Assembly (NCBI GenBank): GCA_002428415.1
Contig: DIWI01000031.1
Location: 1 to 30,356 of the forward strand
Source of the DNA: Clostridiaceae bacterium UBA6110
Lineage (GTDB): Bacteria; Bacillota; Clostridia; Clostridiales; Clostridiaceae
Direction of reading: 5' to 3'
DNA: 30,356 bases
Each line of letters begins with the position of its first letter. Within the stretch, counting starts at the first letter, position 1. The position numbers were made by a program, and so were the translations under genes. Shown here piece by piece: positions 7,804 to 15,432 of this stretch. Under the pieces are notes generated by a model. It made no database searches. It had not been told where the DNA came from and saw only the letters and a list, made by a program, of their open reading frames with translations.

Positions 7804-8446
7804 TATCCATATAGAGCCTGTCGTCCTCCTTGTAGTAAAGAGCCCTTTCCCCTGTGCTGACCTCAAGTCGCCCTGACGCCGCTTCTGTCAACCGTTCTAT
7901 CAGCCATGCCGTTCTGTCTTCTTCCAGATATATGGATATTTCCACATCCTCTGAATATGCAGTATCCTCAATGTGGATTCCATCTTCTCTGAGAAGGTGC
8001 TGCAATTTTCCAAGAAGCTCATATGCTATCGTCACCTTCACTTCGTTTCCATACACCCGTTCAACTGTTTTGCATGCACCTATCGCGTCGGATGCACCTC
8101 TTATGTATGCTCTGGTCAGGCCGCTGGCACCCAGCAGCACACCTCCGAAATATCTGGTCACGACTATGACGGAATTTTTCAATCCACTTTTCCTGATGAC
8201 ATCAAGTACTGGTATACCGCCTGTCCCCTGAGGCTCTCCATCGTCAGAGTATCTCTGTATGTTCTCATTTTCCCCTATGGTATACGCATAGACATGGTGC
8301 CTTGCATCCTTGTAGGCGCTCCTTACCTTGTCAATGAAGGCCCTTGCCTCCTCCTCGCTTTCCACTCTCCTGCCAGAGCCGATGAACACTGATTTCTTTT
8401 CAGTGAACTCAGATGACCCTTCATTCCTTAGTGTCCTATACCCCAT
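7796..8446 (-). CDS. yigZ: YigZ/IMPACT family protein
   Basis: The 216-residue product is a UPF0029/IMPACT-family protein with a C-terminal DUF1949-like domain. Recognisable blocks are ARHHVYAYTIG, YSDDGEPQGTGG and VTRYFGGVLLGASGL. Family members fold like ribosomal protein S5 or EF-G domain IV, and the eukaryotic relative regulates the GCN2 kinase; the bacterial role is not settled. The ATG at 8446 shares its A with the upstream stop (TAATG), which indicates translational coupling to the nucleotidyltransferase gene. The last gene of the hflX unit; no terminator follows, and the yebC promoter overlaps its end. Confidence 0.94.
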   Translation of the reverse strand: MGYRTLRNEGSSEFTEKKSVFIGSGRRVESEEEARAFIDKVRSAYKDARHHVYAYTIGENENIQRYSDDGEPQGTGGIPVLDVIRKSGLKNSVIVVTRYFGGVLLGASGLTRAYIRGASDAIGACKTVERVYGNEVKVTIAYELLGKLQHLLREDGIHIEDTAYSEDVEISIYLEEDRTAWLIERLTEAASGRLEVSTGERALYYKEDDRLYMDIV

Positions 8447-9339
8447 TATATCTGGTACACATTCTCCCTTATAAGTTCTCTTCTTTCGAAGGTCTTAACT
8501 GCCCTCAGCTCCATCTTGAGGAGGTTCTTCGAGTGGAGCAGTGAGAGTATTCCTTCCATCTCGATTGAAAAATCCGAGAAGAAGGGGTCCCTTGATATTT
8601 CCCTGGCGCTCTTGAATCCAGGATTTTCCCGGAGGTAGGCTAGTAGGATTTCTGATGCATGCTGAATCTCCATGTCGATCGTGGTCTTCAGGTATCTGTT
8701 TACCTCTGTGATCCTTGCTTCAAGATCGCCCTCTCCAACCAGGGTCCTGAACTGCCTGTCGAATTCCCTGTCAAGGTTTGCAGCCATTGACAATGTATCC
8801 TTTGATATCATATAGCCCCGTGAATTCACATATACCGAAGCATACAGCTCCATGGAATCTATGAGTGTCCTGAATGCTCCGAAAAGGTTGGATCCAACAA
8901 GGAACTTTTCAGTTGAATCTATTGTCTTTATCAGCCTTCCAAGGTAAGATAATGTCCATTTCCTTCTGTCCATATCAGGATAGAATCTTTCATCATTGTA
9001 CTTGGCCCTTATCTCCTCATCCTTGGAAAAAACTATCTTGGAAGAAGAGAATATCCTGTGCATATAGCTGCCCTTCACCCTGAACCCCTTAAGGTTCAGG
9101 AACTCTTCCTTCGAAATGACCTTAAGGTGGACTGGTACGCCGAACTCTGTTGAGTATACGTTTCTTATGCCGCTCTCAGATTCCCTCATTATCACAAAAA
9201 AATCAATATCGGAATTTTCCCAGAGGTCACCTGTCACCATGCTGCCGAATACGAACGCACCCAGCACCTCATGGTTGGCTTCAAGAGCCTGCGCGACATT
9301 CTGGTATGCCTTCTGATATTCCAAAATCAGGTTCTTCAT
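8446..9339 (-). CDS. Nucleotidyltransferase-fold protein of unknown substrate
   Basis: The N-terminal third carries the polymerase-beta type nucleotidyltransferase signature: G32-S33 followed by D44-x-D46 (FGSMVTGDLWENSDIDFF), which binds the metal and nucleotide. The remaining 180 residues are mainly helical and resemble the helical partner domains of small nucleotidyltransferases, but I recognise no specific family. Candidate activities are nucleotidylation of a small molecule, RNA or protein; nothing in the sequence decides. The gene is tightly coupled: its ATG at 9339 overlaps the hflX stop (ATGA), and its own stop overlaps the yigZ start. Its partners are an RNA/ribosome-associated GTPase and YigZ, which hints at translation or stress rather than drug resistance. 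Confidence 0.85.
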   Translation of the reverse strand: MKNLILEYQKAYQNVAQALEANHEVLGAFVFGSMVTGDLWENSDIDFFVIMRESESGIRNVYSTEFGVPVHLKVISKEEFLNLKGFRVKGSYMHRIFSSSKIVFSKDEEIRAKYNDERFYPDMDRRKWTLSYLGRLIKTIDSTEKFLVGSNLFGAFRTLIDSMELYASVYVNSRGYMISKDTLSMAANLDREFDRQFRTLVGEGDLEARITEVNRYLKTTIDMEIQHASEILLAYLRENPGFKSAREISRDPFFSDFSIEMEGILSLLHSKNLLKMELRAVKTFERRELIRENVYQI

Positions 9340-11126
9340 TTATTTCCTCCGATAAGGAATTTCTCATACATGTAGAGATCCCTGTCAGGCACTTCAGCCT
9401 TTACATATGTTCCAGCTTCCCTGTATTCCTCTGTGATTACAGTTCCTCTTGCCCTGATCGATGAGAGCAGCTTCTGTTCGCTGTATGGCACCAGGACCTC
9501 GATTGCGCTATGGGTCCTTGGCAGGGCTTCCATAATCATGTCAAGGAGAGGCTCAAGGTTCTTGCCGTTCTTTGCGGATATTTCGATGATCTTGTGCTTG
9601 CCCTCATAGAGCTCACGTATGTCCTCCACTACAAAGCTCAGACCCTTGTCCACCTTGTTCAGTGCAATTATCGTATCCTTGTCCCCGCAGCCAATCTCTT
9701 CAAGGACGCTGTCTACAGTAATAGCCTGCTTATAGGCATCATCCGAGGATGCGTCGATGACATGCACAAGCAGGTCAGAAAAGACCACCTCTTCAAGGGT
9801 TGATTTGAATGCTTCGATAATGTCATGCGGAAGCTTCCTTACAAATCCGACTGTATCCGTGAGCGTTATGATCCGCTTGTCCCTCAGGGCTATGGCCCTG
9901 GTTGTCGTATCAAGGGTCGCGAAAAGCATGTCTGCTTCGAAGACCTTCTCCTTGACGACTGAATCCTTGGAAGATATCTCATACAGTGCGTTCCTTAGTG
10001 TGCTCTTGCCCGCATTAGTGTAGCCTACAAGGGAAACCTTCTGGATTTCATTTGTCTCACGGTTCTCCCTCTGGACTTCCCTTACACCGGTAATCTTTGT
10101 CAGTTCCCTTGTAAGGTCAGTTACCTTCTCCCTTATCCTTCTCCTGTCTATCTCAAGCTTCGTCTCGCCTGGTCCCTTAGTGCCGATTCCTCCGCCTGTC
10201 CTCGACATTACCGTGCCAAGACCTATAAGCCTGTTCATCCTGTACTTCAGCTGAGCAAGCTCTACCTGCAGCTTTGCCTCCCTGGACCTGGCGCGTCTTG
10301 CGAATATCTCAAGTATCAGCGTCGTCCTGTCGATCACCTTAACTCCGAGCTGCTCCTCGAGGTTCCTTATCTGGGTTCCGGTTAGCTCATCGTCGAATAT
10401 GACCACATTGCTCCTTGTCAGCTGCAGCCTCTCACCAATTTCCCTGACCTTTCCGCTTCCTACAAAGAAGGCATTGTCAGGCCTATCCCTGTTCTGGATA
10501 ATGATATCGCCAACCGGCAGGTTGCAGGCTTTTGCCAGCTCCCTGAGCTCCTCAAGACTGTCCTCAGTGTCAATACCCACAAGAACTGCCCGTTCTTCAG
10601 GCTCCGATATGCTTTCTCCCTGCTTCATGAGGGTTTCATTGAATGTGATCCTGTCCAGTATGTCAAATGACAAAGCTGACTGAATATCCATCGGCTGCGT
10701 AGCCTGTGCTGCAAGCCTTCCTTCATCTACAGTAAGGAAGCCTATTACCATTGTAGGTTCTTCACCAAGTCCTATAGCTGCAATGCAGTCCAGCTTCATC
10801 TTCACGAGAGCTGAGACATCAAGGGCCGAAAGCCTTGGGTTTCCGTTAGGATGAGTATGTATTATCCTGGTACCTGACAGCTTTCTCTCCTTCACGTCGA
10901 GAAGCGGCAGAGATACGCTGCTGGAGTCGCCTATTGTGACTTCCTGCACCTTTCCCCTCCTGTCGATTGCGACAGATATCTCCCTCTCGGTCTCCCCGGA
11001 CAACCTTGATATGAGGTCCGTGATCTCCTGCGATGCTATCTGGTATTTTGGTGTCTTTAGCTCGAATATAGTCTCTAGTTCATCCAGAATCCTTTTTCTG
11101 ATCCCGTCAATATTTCCTGAAATCAC
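9336..11126 (-). CDS. hflX: GTPase HflX with N-terminal JAMM-like domain
   Basis: HflX binds the large ribosomal subunit and splits stalled ribosomes using GTP. Residues about 175-596 form a complete HflX: the nucleotide-binding HflX N-domain, a coiled coil around 280-345, the G domain with GYTNAGKST (368-376), DTVGF, NKVD and SAKNG, and a short C-terminal domain. In addition there are about 170 residues at the N-terminus containing H90-T-H92-x7-S100-x-x-D103, which fits the JAMM/MPN zinc-protease consensus HxHx7SxxD. E. coli HflX has 426 residues; this one has 596. The start is GTG at 11126, 7 nt after GGAGG. It is the first gene of a coupled three-gene unit (nucleotidyltransferase, yigZ) and diverges from hpt. 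Confidence 0.95.
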   Translation of the reverse strand: MISGNIDGIRKRILDELETIFELKTPKYQIASQEITDLISRLSGETEREISVAIDRRGKVQEVTIGDSSSVSLPLLDVKERKLSGTRIIHTHPNGNPRLSALDVSALVKMKLDCIAAIGLGEEPTMVIGFLTVDEGRLAAQATQPMDIQSALSFDILDRITFNETLMKQGESISEPEERAVLVGIDTEDSLEELRELAKACNLPVGDIIIQNRDRPDNAFFVGSGKVREIGERLQLTRSNVVIFDDELTGTQIRNLEEQLGVKVIDRTTLILEIFARRARSREAKLQVELAQLKYRMNRLIGLGTVMSRTGGGIGTKGPGETKLEIDRRRIREKVTDLTRELTKITGVREVQRENRETNEIQKVSLVGYTNAGKSTLRNALYEISSKDSVVKEKVFEADMLFATLDTTTRAIALRDKRIITLTDTVGFVRKLPHDIIEAFKSTLEEVVFSDLLVHVIDASSDDAYKQAITVDSVLEEIGCGDKDTIIALNKVDKGLSFVVEDIRELYEGKHKIIEISAKNGKNLEPLLDMIMEALPRTHSAIEVLVPYSEQKLLSSIRARGTVITEEYREAGTYVKAEVPDRDLYMYEKFLIGGNK

Positions 11127-11153
11127 AAGATTTCCTCCTTCTTTTCCAAATTC

Positions 11154-11182
11154 TTGACATATTTCCTTTAATTATATAGTAT
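11154..11182 (+). promoter_or_regulatory. Promoter of hpt, overlapping a divergent -10 for hflX
   Basis: Plus strand: -35 TTGACA (11154-11159), 17-base spacer, -10 TAGTAT (11177-11182). On the opposite strand a TATAAT (11171-11176) lies within this spacer and is the best -10 for hflX, although its -35 is weak. Confidence 0.78.
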
Positions 11183-11224
11183 TTAGTACAAGAATTACAG
11201 TGTACGCAGAGTGCGGAGGTTCAC

Positions 11225-11746
11225 ATGGAAGATAAAAAGATGAATGTATTGATATCGGCAGATGAAATAAGGGAAAGAATCAGGGAACTCGGAGAAGAGA
11301 TAACAAAAAGGTACAAGGGTCAGAAGCTCTATGTGCTCTCCCTCCTGAGAGGCAGCTTCATCTTTACCGCTGACCTGGTCCGCGCCATGGATACCGAGGT
11401 AAAGATAGGTTTCATGACAACTTCATCCTATGGCCATGGAGAGGAATCAGCCGGCAGGGTGACCGTAGTAACTGATATCGCGGATGACCTGGAGGGTTTC
11501 AACGTTCTTGTTGTGGATGACATCATAGATACCGGAATAACAATGGATTTCGTCATGAAGCACGTAATGGCAAAGGGTGCAAAGGCAGCCGCATGCTGTA
11601 CACTCCTGGACAAGCCATCGAGAAGAAGGGTTGATATAGTACCTGACTTCTGCGGATTTGTGATTGACGATATTTTTGTCGCTGGCTATGGCCTCAACTA
11701 TGGCGACTACTACAGGAATATTCCGTTTGTCTTCAACTGGCAGTAG
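11225..11746 (+). CDS. hpt: Hypoxanthine phosphoribosyltransferase
   Basis: Hpt salvages hypoxanthine and guanine by joining them to PRPP to give IMP and GMP. The 173-residue product has the type I phosphoribosyltransferase fold: the LLRGSFIF loop near residue 41, the flexible catalytic loop with SSYG (67-70), the PRPP motif VVDDIIDTGIT (96-106) and the C-terminal purine-contact segment DFCGFVIDD. Two ATGs are possible (11225 and 11240); the first has GGAGG at 5 nt and is chosen. The gene is transcribed alone, with a promoter at 11154-11182 and a terminator at 11784. In many Firmicutes hpt sits beside tilS and ftsH; that context is absent here. Confidence 0.96.
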   Translation: MEDKKMNVLISADEIRERIRELGEEITKRYKGQKLYVLSLLRGSFIFTADLVRAMDTEVKIGFMTTSSYGHGEESAGRVTVVTDIADDLEGFNVLVVDDIIDTGITMDFVMKHVMAKGAKAAACCTLLDKPSRRRVDIVPDFCGFVIDDIFVAGYGLNYGDYYRNIPFVFNWQ

Positions 11747-11783
11747 AATATTCTGAAAATCCCACTAAATATTAAGATTTTCT

Positions 11784-11816
11784 AAAGATGCCGTTCCTTA
11801 AGGTGCGGCATCTTTT
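11784..11816 (+). terminator. Rho-independent terminator of hpt
   Basis: AAAGATGCCG (11784-11793) pairs perfectly with CGGCATCTTT (11806-11815), enclosing a smaller CC/GG pairing, and ends in TTTT. The -35 region of the next promoter lies inside its loop. Confidence 0.88.
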
Positions 11817-11826
11817 ATGATATAAT
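11798..11826 (+). promoter_or_regulatory. Extended -10 promoter of the penicillin-binding protein gene
   Basis: TATAAT at 11821-11826 is preceded by TGA, an extended -10 element. The -35 position (TTAAGG, 11798-11803, 17-base spacer) is a poor match and overlaps the hpt terminator hairpin. Predicted transcript start is near 11833. Confidence 0.6.
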
Positions 11827-11861
11827 GGTTTATAAATTTCAATGGAGGTTGTTTTCAAAGT

Positions 11862-14216
11862 ATGAATGGAAAGCCCAAAAGAAGGGTGAACGCAAAAACT
11901 AGCGGATTCACGATGGTCATAAAAACAATAAAATTCCTTTTCATAGCTCTTGTGGTAGCGACACTTGTCGGTGGATTCTATGCCGCCAAGATAAGCCTTG
12001 CCATTGCGGAGGATGCCCCGGAACTGAACGCTGCAAAATTTATTCACCAGAACCAGCCTTCCGTCATCCTTGACTCGACTGGTACGCAGTATGACATCAT
12101 CCACACCGATGAGGTGAGGTTCCCGGTTTCCCTTGAGGAAATGGGAACGACTCTGCAGAACGCCTTCATATCAATTGAAGACGAAAGGTTCTACAAGCAT
12201 AACGGTGTTGACTACAGAAGAACCATCAGCGTCGTTATTCAGGATGTGGTGGGAAGAATCACCGGAAACAGAGACATGCAGGGCGGATCAACCCTTACCC
12301 AGCAGATAATAAAGAACACATTCCTAACCAGGGACAAGGAATATACAAGAAAGATAAAGGAAATATTCATGGCCCTTGAGGCTGAAAAGGTCCTTTCAAA
12401 GGAACAGATTCTCGAGACTTACATGAACGGCATATTCCTTGGCGGAAAGGCAAATGGAGTAGAAGCTGCTGCAAGGCAGTACTTCTCAAAGAATGCAAAG
12501 GACCTGACTCTTATAGAAGCTGCATACATTGCCGGCACTACACAGAGCCCGTCTGTTTACTATGCCTTTTCAGACAGCTCCAAGGCCAATCCTGCAAAGT
12601 ACATCAACAGGACAAAGCTCGTACTTCAGGCTATGCTCAGGAATGAAAAGATCACCCAGGTGGAATATGACGCAGCGATAGCTGAACTCAACGCCACAGG
12701 GATAACCTTCAATCAGACTGTGCTCATAACCGACAAGTACAACTACGAATACTTCACAAGACCTGTAATTGACCAGGTCAGGGCCGACCTCAAGGAAAAG
12801 AACGGCCTTACCGATGAGGAAATAAATGGACTGTTAAGCTACGGCGGCCTCACTATACATTCCACCATGAACAGGGCTGCACAGGATTACGCTCAGTCAA
12901 TACTTAATGACTTCAATAACATCAAGAGCGAATATGATAAGCCAGAGCTCAGGGAAGCAACTGCAGCAGATCCGGAGAGTAAGGTCAAGACCCTTGCCGA
13001 TGGTTCAAGGTGGGTTGAGGAAAAGATAACGACTGAGGCACAGGCTGCATTTTCAGCAGTGGACTACAAGACTGGACAGGTACAGGTAATAATCGGAGGA
13101 AGGAACCAGGACGCGGCTTCAGGCTACAACAGGGCCTACTATTCCCCCACTTTCACAAATTCAGTCTTAAGGTCAATAGGCTCCACAACGAAGCCCCTTA
13201 CCGTTTACGGACCAGGCATTGACACTGGAAAAATCACGCTGGGAAGTACGGCAAATGACACCAAGCTTGAACCTGCTATATATAAGAATCTTGGATTCAC
13301 CACAAGCCCGCTTAACGTGAACAACAAATATACAGGAATGACTGATATAAGGACGGCAATTGTCAATTCCTACAATACCGTTTCTGTAAGGACATTCAAT
13401 GTAGTGGGTAAGCAGACCTCACAGAGCTATGGAGAAAAATTCGGATTGGTTTATTCCAAAGATAACTCAGCGGTTGGAGCATCGACTCTCGCCCTTGGAT
13501 CGAATCACGAGGACGGCAAGGATGGAGGCAATCCTCTTGTGCTGGCAACAGCCTACGGCGCCTTCGGAAACAGCGGAATCGTCACGGAATCGATACTTTA
13601 TACCAAGGTAACAGATGCCGCTGGAAACGTGATCCTTGAGAATGTGCCGGAATCAACCCAGGTCATCAAGCCTCAGACAGCGTACATCCTCTACGACATA
13701 ATGAAGGATGTTGTTAAGAACAACGTGCCAAGCGCAAAGCTTACGAGCATGCCGATAGCAGGAAAGACCGGAACATCCCAGGGAAGGATAGATACCTGGT
13801 TTGCAGGTCTCAGCCCTTATTATTCAGCTTCAATGTGGATCGGTTCCGATACACATGAAGAGCTTCATAAGGCAGGCTCCAGAGCAGTCCAGACATCATA
13901 CGCAACCCAAGTTGCTTTTGGAAAGATCATGAAGTTCCTTCATGAGGGACTTCCAGTCAAGGATATCAAGAGACCCGGAGGTATCGTACAGGGTTCATTC
14001 TGTACGGAATCCGGTGCAATACCTAATGACTATTGCACAGCGGCTGGAACTGCAAGGACCGACCTCTTCATCGACGGGACTCAGCCAACAGAGCTGTGCA
14101 CGATACACATCCCGCCGGTAGAGCCGGAACCGATCCCTGTCGACCCGACCATCCCTGTAGTAGTACCTCCAGCCGGCAACAACGGCAACAACGGTATCGG
14201 AAATGGAAATCCATGA
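11862..14216 (+). CDS. Class A penicillin-binding protein (bifunctional glycosyltransferase/transpeptidase, PBP1A type)
   Basis: Bifunctional peptidoglycan synthase anchored in the membrane. In order: short cationic cytoplasmic N-terminus, one transmembrane helix (about 21-44), a glycosyltransferase family 51 domain with catalytic E107 in EDERFY and the QGGSTLTQQ motif (140-148), a linker, then the transpeptidase domain with STTK (441-444, nucleophile S441), SYN (503-505) and KTG (635-637). The 784-residue length is normal. The C-terminal 35 residues are rich in Pro, Asn and Gly, typical of a flexible wall-facing tail. GGAGG lies 13 nt before the ATG at 11862, longer than usual, and no better in-frame start exists. 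The stop is followed closely by the methyltransferase gene, so the two form one transcript. Confidence 0.95.
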   Translation: MNGKPKRRVNAKTSGFTMVIKTIKFLFIALVVATLVGGFYAAKISLAIAEDAPELNAAKFIHQNQPSVILDSTGTQYDIIHTDEVRFPVSLEEMGTTLQNAFISIEDERFYKHNGVDYRRTISVVIQDVVGRITGNRDMQGGSTLTQQIIKNTFLTRDKEYTRKIKEIFMALEAEKVLSKEQILETYMNGIFLGGKANGVEAAARQYFSKNAKDLTLIEAAYIAGTTQSPSVYYAFSDSSKANPAKYINRTKLVLQAMLRNEKITQVEYDAAIAELNATGITFNQTVLITDKYNYEYFTRPVIDQVRADLKEKNGLTDEEINGLLSYGGLTIHSTMNRAAQDYAQSILNDFNNIKSEYDKPELREATAADPESKVKTLADGSRWVEEKITTEAQAAFSAVDYKTGQVQVIIGGRNQDAASGYNRAYYSPTFTNSVLRSIGSTTKPLTVYGPGIDTGKITLGSTANDTKLEPAIYKNLGFTTSPLNVNNKYTGMTDIRTAIVNSYNTVSVRTFNVVGKQTSQSYGEKFGLVYSKDNSAVGASTLALGSNHEDGKDGGNPLVLATAYGAFGNSGIVTESILYTKVTDAAGNVILENVPESTQVIKPQTAYILYDIMKDVVKNNVPSAKLTSMPIAGKTGTSQGRIDTWFAGLSPYYSASMWIGSDTHEELHKAGSRAVQTSYATQVAFGKIMKFLHEGLPVKDIKRPGGIVQGSFCTESGAIPNDYCTAAGTARTDLFIDGTQPTELCTIHIPPVEPEPIPVDPTIPVVVPPAGNNGNNGIGNGNP

Positions 14217-14224
14217 GGCAACTG

Positions 14225-14692
14225 ATGACTGAGAGAGCTGTAATACACAGTATTATCGGAAACATCGAGCTTGAAGGTGATGGCAGTGCAATTACAGGCC
14301 TCGCCTTCACATCCAGGCCAATTGAAGCTCCACCTTCAGGTTCAGTCCTTGAGGAAGCAGCAAGGCAGCTTGATGAGTATTTCAAGCACCAAAGGAAGGA
14401 ATTCACCGTTCCTTTGGTGTTTCATGGGACCAGCTTCCAGGAAAGGGTCTGGAAAGAGCTTCTAAGCATCCCTTACGGAGAAGTCATATCATACGGCCAG
14501 CTTGCCAGAAGATGCGGCGATCCAAAGGCTGCCAGAGCCATCGGCGGAGCGGTAGGAAAAAACCCTATCGGTGTAATAATACCCTGCCACAGGATAATTG
14601 CCGGTGATGGAACACTTGGCGGGTATACAGGTGGGACTGATTTCAAGAAGCTTCTCCTTACGCTTGAGGGGATAACCTGGAAACAGACTTGA
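14225..14692 (+). CDS. ogt: Methylated-DNA--protein-cysteine methyltransferase
   Basis: Suicide repair enzyme that takes alkyl groups from O6-alkylguanine onto its own cysteine. The active-site motif PCHRI has the acceptor cysteine at residue 121, followed by GGYTGG; the helix-turn-helix region SYGQLARR with the RAIGGAVGKNP segment (DNA-binding helix and Asn hinge) precedes it. The product is 155 residues from the ATG at 14225, which has TGAGG at 6 nt. An alternative ATG at 14213 overlaps the upstream stop (ATGA) and would give 159 residues but lacks a good ribosome binding site. The reading frame stays open further upstream within the PBP gene, but that part does not resemble the family. Cotranscribed with the PBP gene; a terminator follows. 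Confidence 0.95.
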   Translation: MTERAVIHSIIGNIELEGDGSAITGLAFTSRPIEAPPSGSVLEEAARQLDEYFKHQRKEFTVPLVFHGTSFQERVWKELLSIPYGEVISYGQLARRCGDPKAARAIGGAVGKNPIGVIIPCHRIIAGDGTLGGYTGGTDFKKLLLTLEGITWKQT

Positions 14693-14709
14693 TCAATCAG
14701 ATGAAAATG

Positions 14710-14749
14710 AAGATCCGGATATGCATTAGTGCACATCCGGATCTTTTTT
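14710..14749. terminator. Terminator between the convergent methyltransferase and LUD genes
   Basis: Arms 14710-14725 and 14730-14745 pair over 16 bases with one mismatch and a 4-base loop, with a strong T-run on the plus strand. On the minus strand the tail TTCATTTTC is weaker, so it may also slow the leftward transcript. The LUD stop codon lies within the T-run. Confidence 0.88.
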
Positions 14750-15389
14750 AGTATCCCATATTTTCCTTGACTATTATTACTTCTATCCTGTCCTTCACAT
14801 TCTGTCTTCTTATAAGAGTGTATATGTTGCAGATCCTCGCCTGACTTGAGCAGTCCATGCAGGTTCCTGATACGGTGCAGGGATTCCCTGTATTAAGCCT
14901 TACGTTGTTTGCAGGTGCTGCTATTCCCTGTACCCTGGAGACTGCATCGACCTCGTCCTCTACTATCTTGTTGAGGCCTATTATTACAAATACCTTGTCC
15001 GGCCCGTAAATCATAGCTGCTGTCCTGTTGCCTGTTCCGTCCACGTTGTACAGTGTACCGTCCATAGTTACGGCATTGGTTGATGATATGTAGAAGTCGG
15101 TTGAGAAGCTGTTCCTGAAGACCTGCTTCATATCTTCCTTCGACAGGTTTGGAGCATATCTGTCATGGAACACAAGATCCCTACTCCTCAGGTATTCGGG
15201 AATCTTAAGGTCCATTACCGTCATCGATCCACCGAGAGCAACACTAGCCTTGTCTGGTATCCTTTCATCAAGAAACCCCTTAACATCCTCAGCCTTTTCA
15301 AGTATGACTGTCTTGATGTTGTTTTTCTCCAGTGCCTTCGAAAGTCTCTCCAGCTTGTTGTCGTATGTCTTAAGCAAATTCTTGTCCAT
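14748..15389 (-). CDS. LUD-domain (lactate utilization, LutC/YkgG-like) protein with four C-terminal cysteines
   Basis: The 213-residue product belongs to the LUD (DUF162) superfamily related to LutC/YkgG, whose fold resembles the NagB/ISOCOT sugar-phosphate and CoA-binding proteins. Typical blocks are VALGGSMTVMD, DFYISSTNAVTMDGTLYN and VFVIIGLNKIV. Near the C-terminus four cysteines (171, 177, 180, 187; CX5CX2CX6C) suggest a metal or iron-sulfur site. The ATG at 15389 is preceded by GGGAGG at 5 nt; the longer open frame to 15428 has no such signal. It is a stand-alone LUD gene without lutA or lutB. It lies 43 nt downstream of the transketolase-like gene in the same direction and could share its promoter. 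Reaction unknown. Confidence 0.88.
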   Translation of the reverse strand: MDKNLLKTYDNKLERLSKALEKNNIKTVILEKAEDVKGFLDERIPDKASVALGGSMTVMDLKIPEYLRSRDLVFHDRYAPNLSKEDMKQVFRNSFSTDFYISSTNAVTMDGTLYNVDGTGNRTAAMIYGPDKVFVIIGLNKIVEDEVDAVSRVQGIAAPANNVRLNTGNPCTVSGTCMDCSSQARICNIYTLIRRQNVKDRIEVIIVKENMGY

Positions 15390-15432
15390 GACTTCCTCCC
15401 TTTTTAATGTTGTATGGAATTGATTCATAATA

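Noticed and set aside
11772..12104. Minus-strand open frame opposite the start of the PBP gene
   Set aside because: It is antisense to clear PBP codons and the hpt terminator and has no family resemblance.
14033..14224. Upstream part of the open frame leading into the methyltransferase
   Set aside because: It lies inside the PBP coding region, does not resemble the family, and the ATG at 14225 has a good ribosome binding site.
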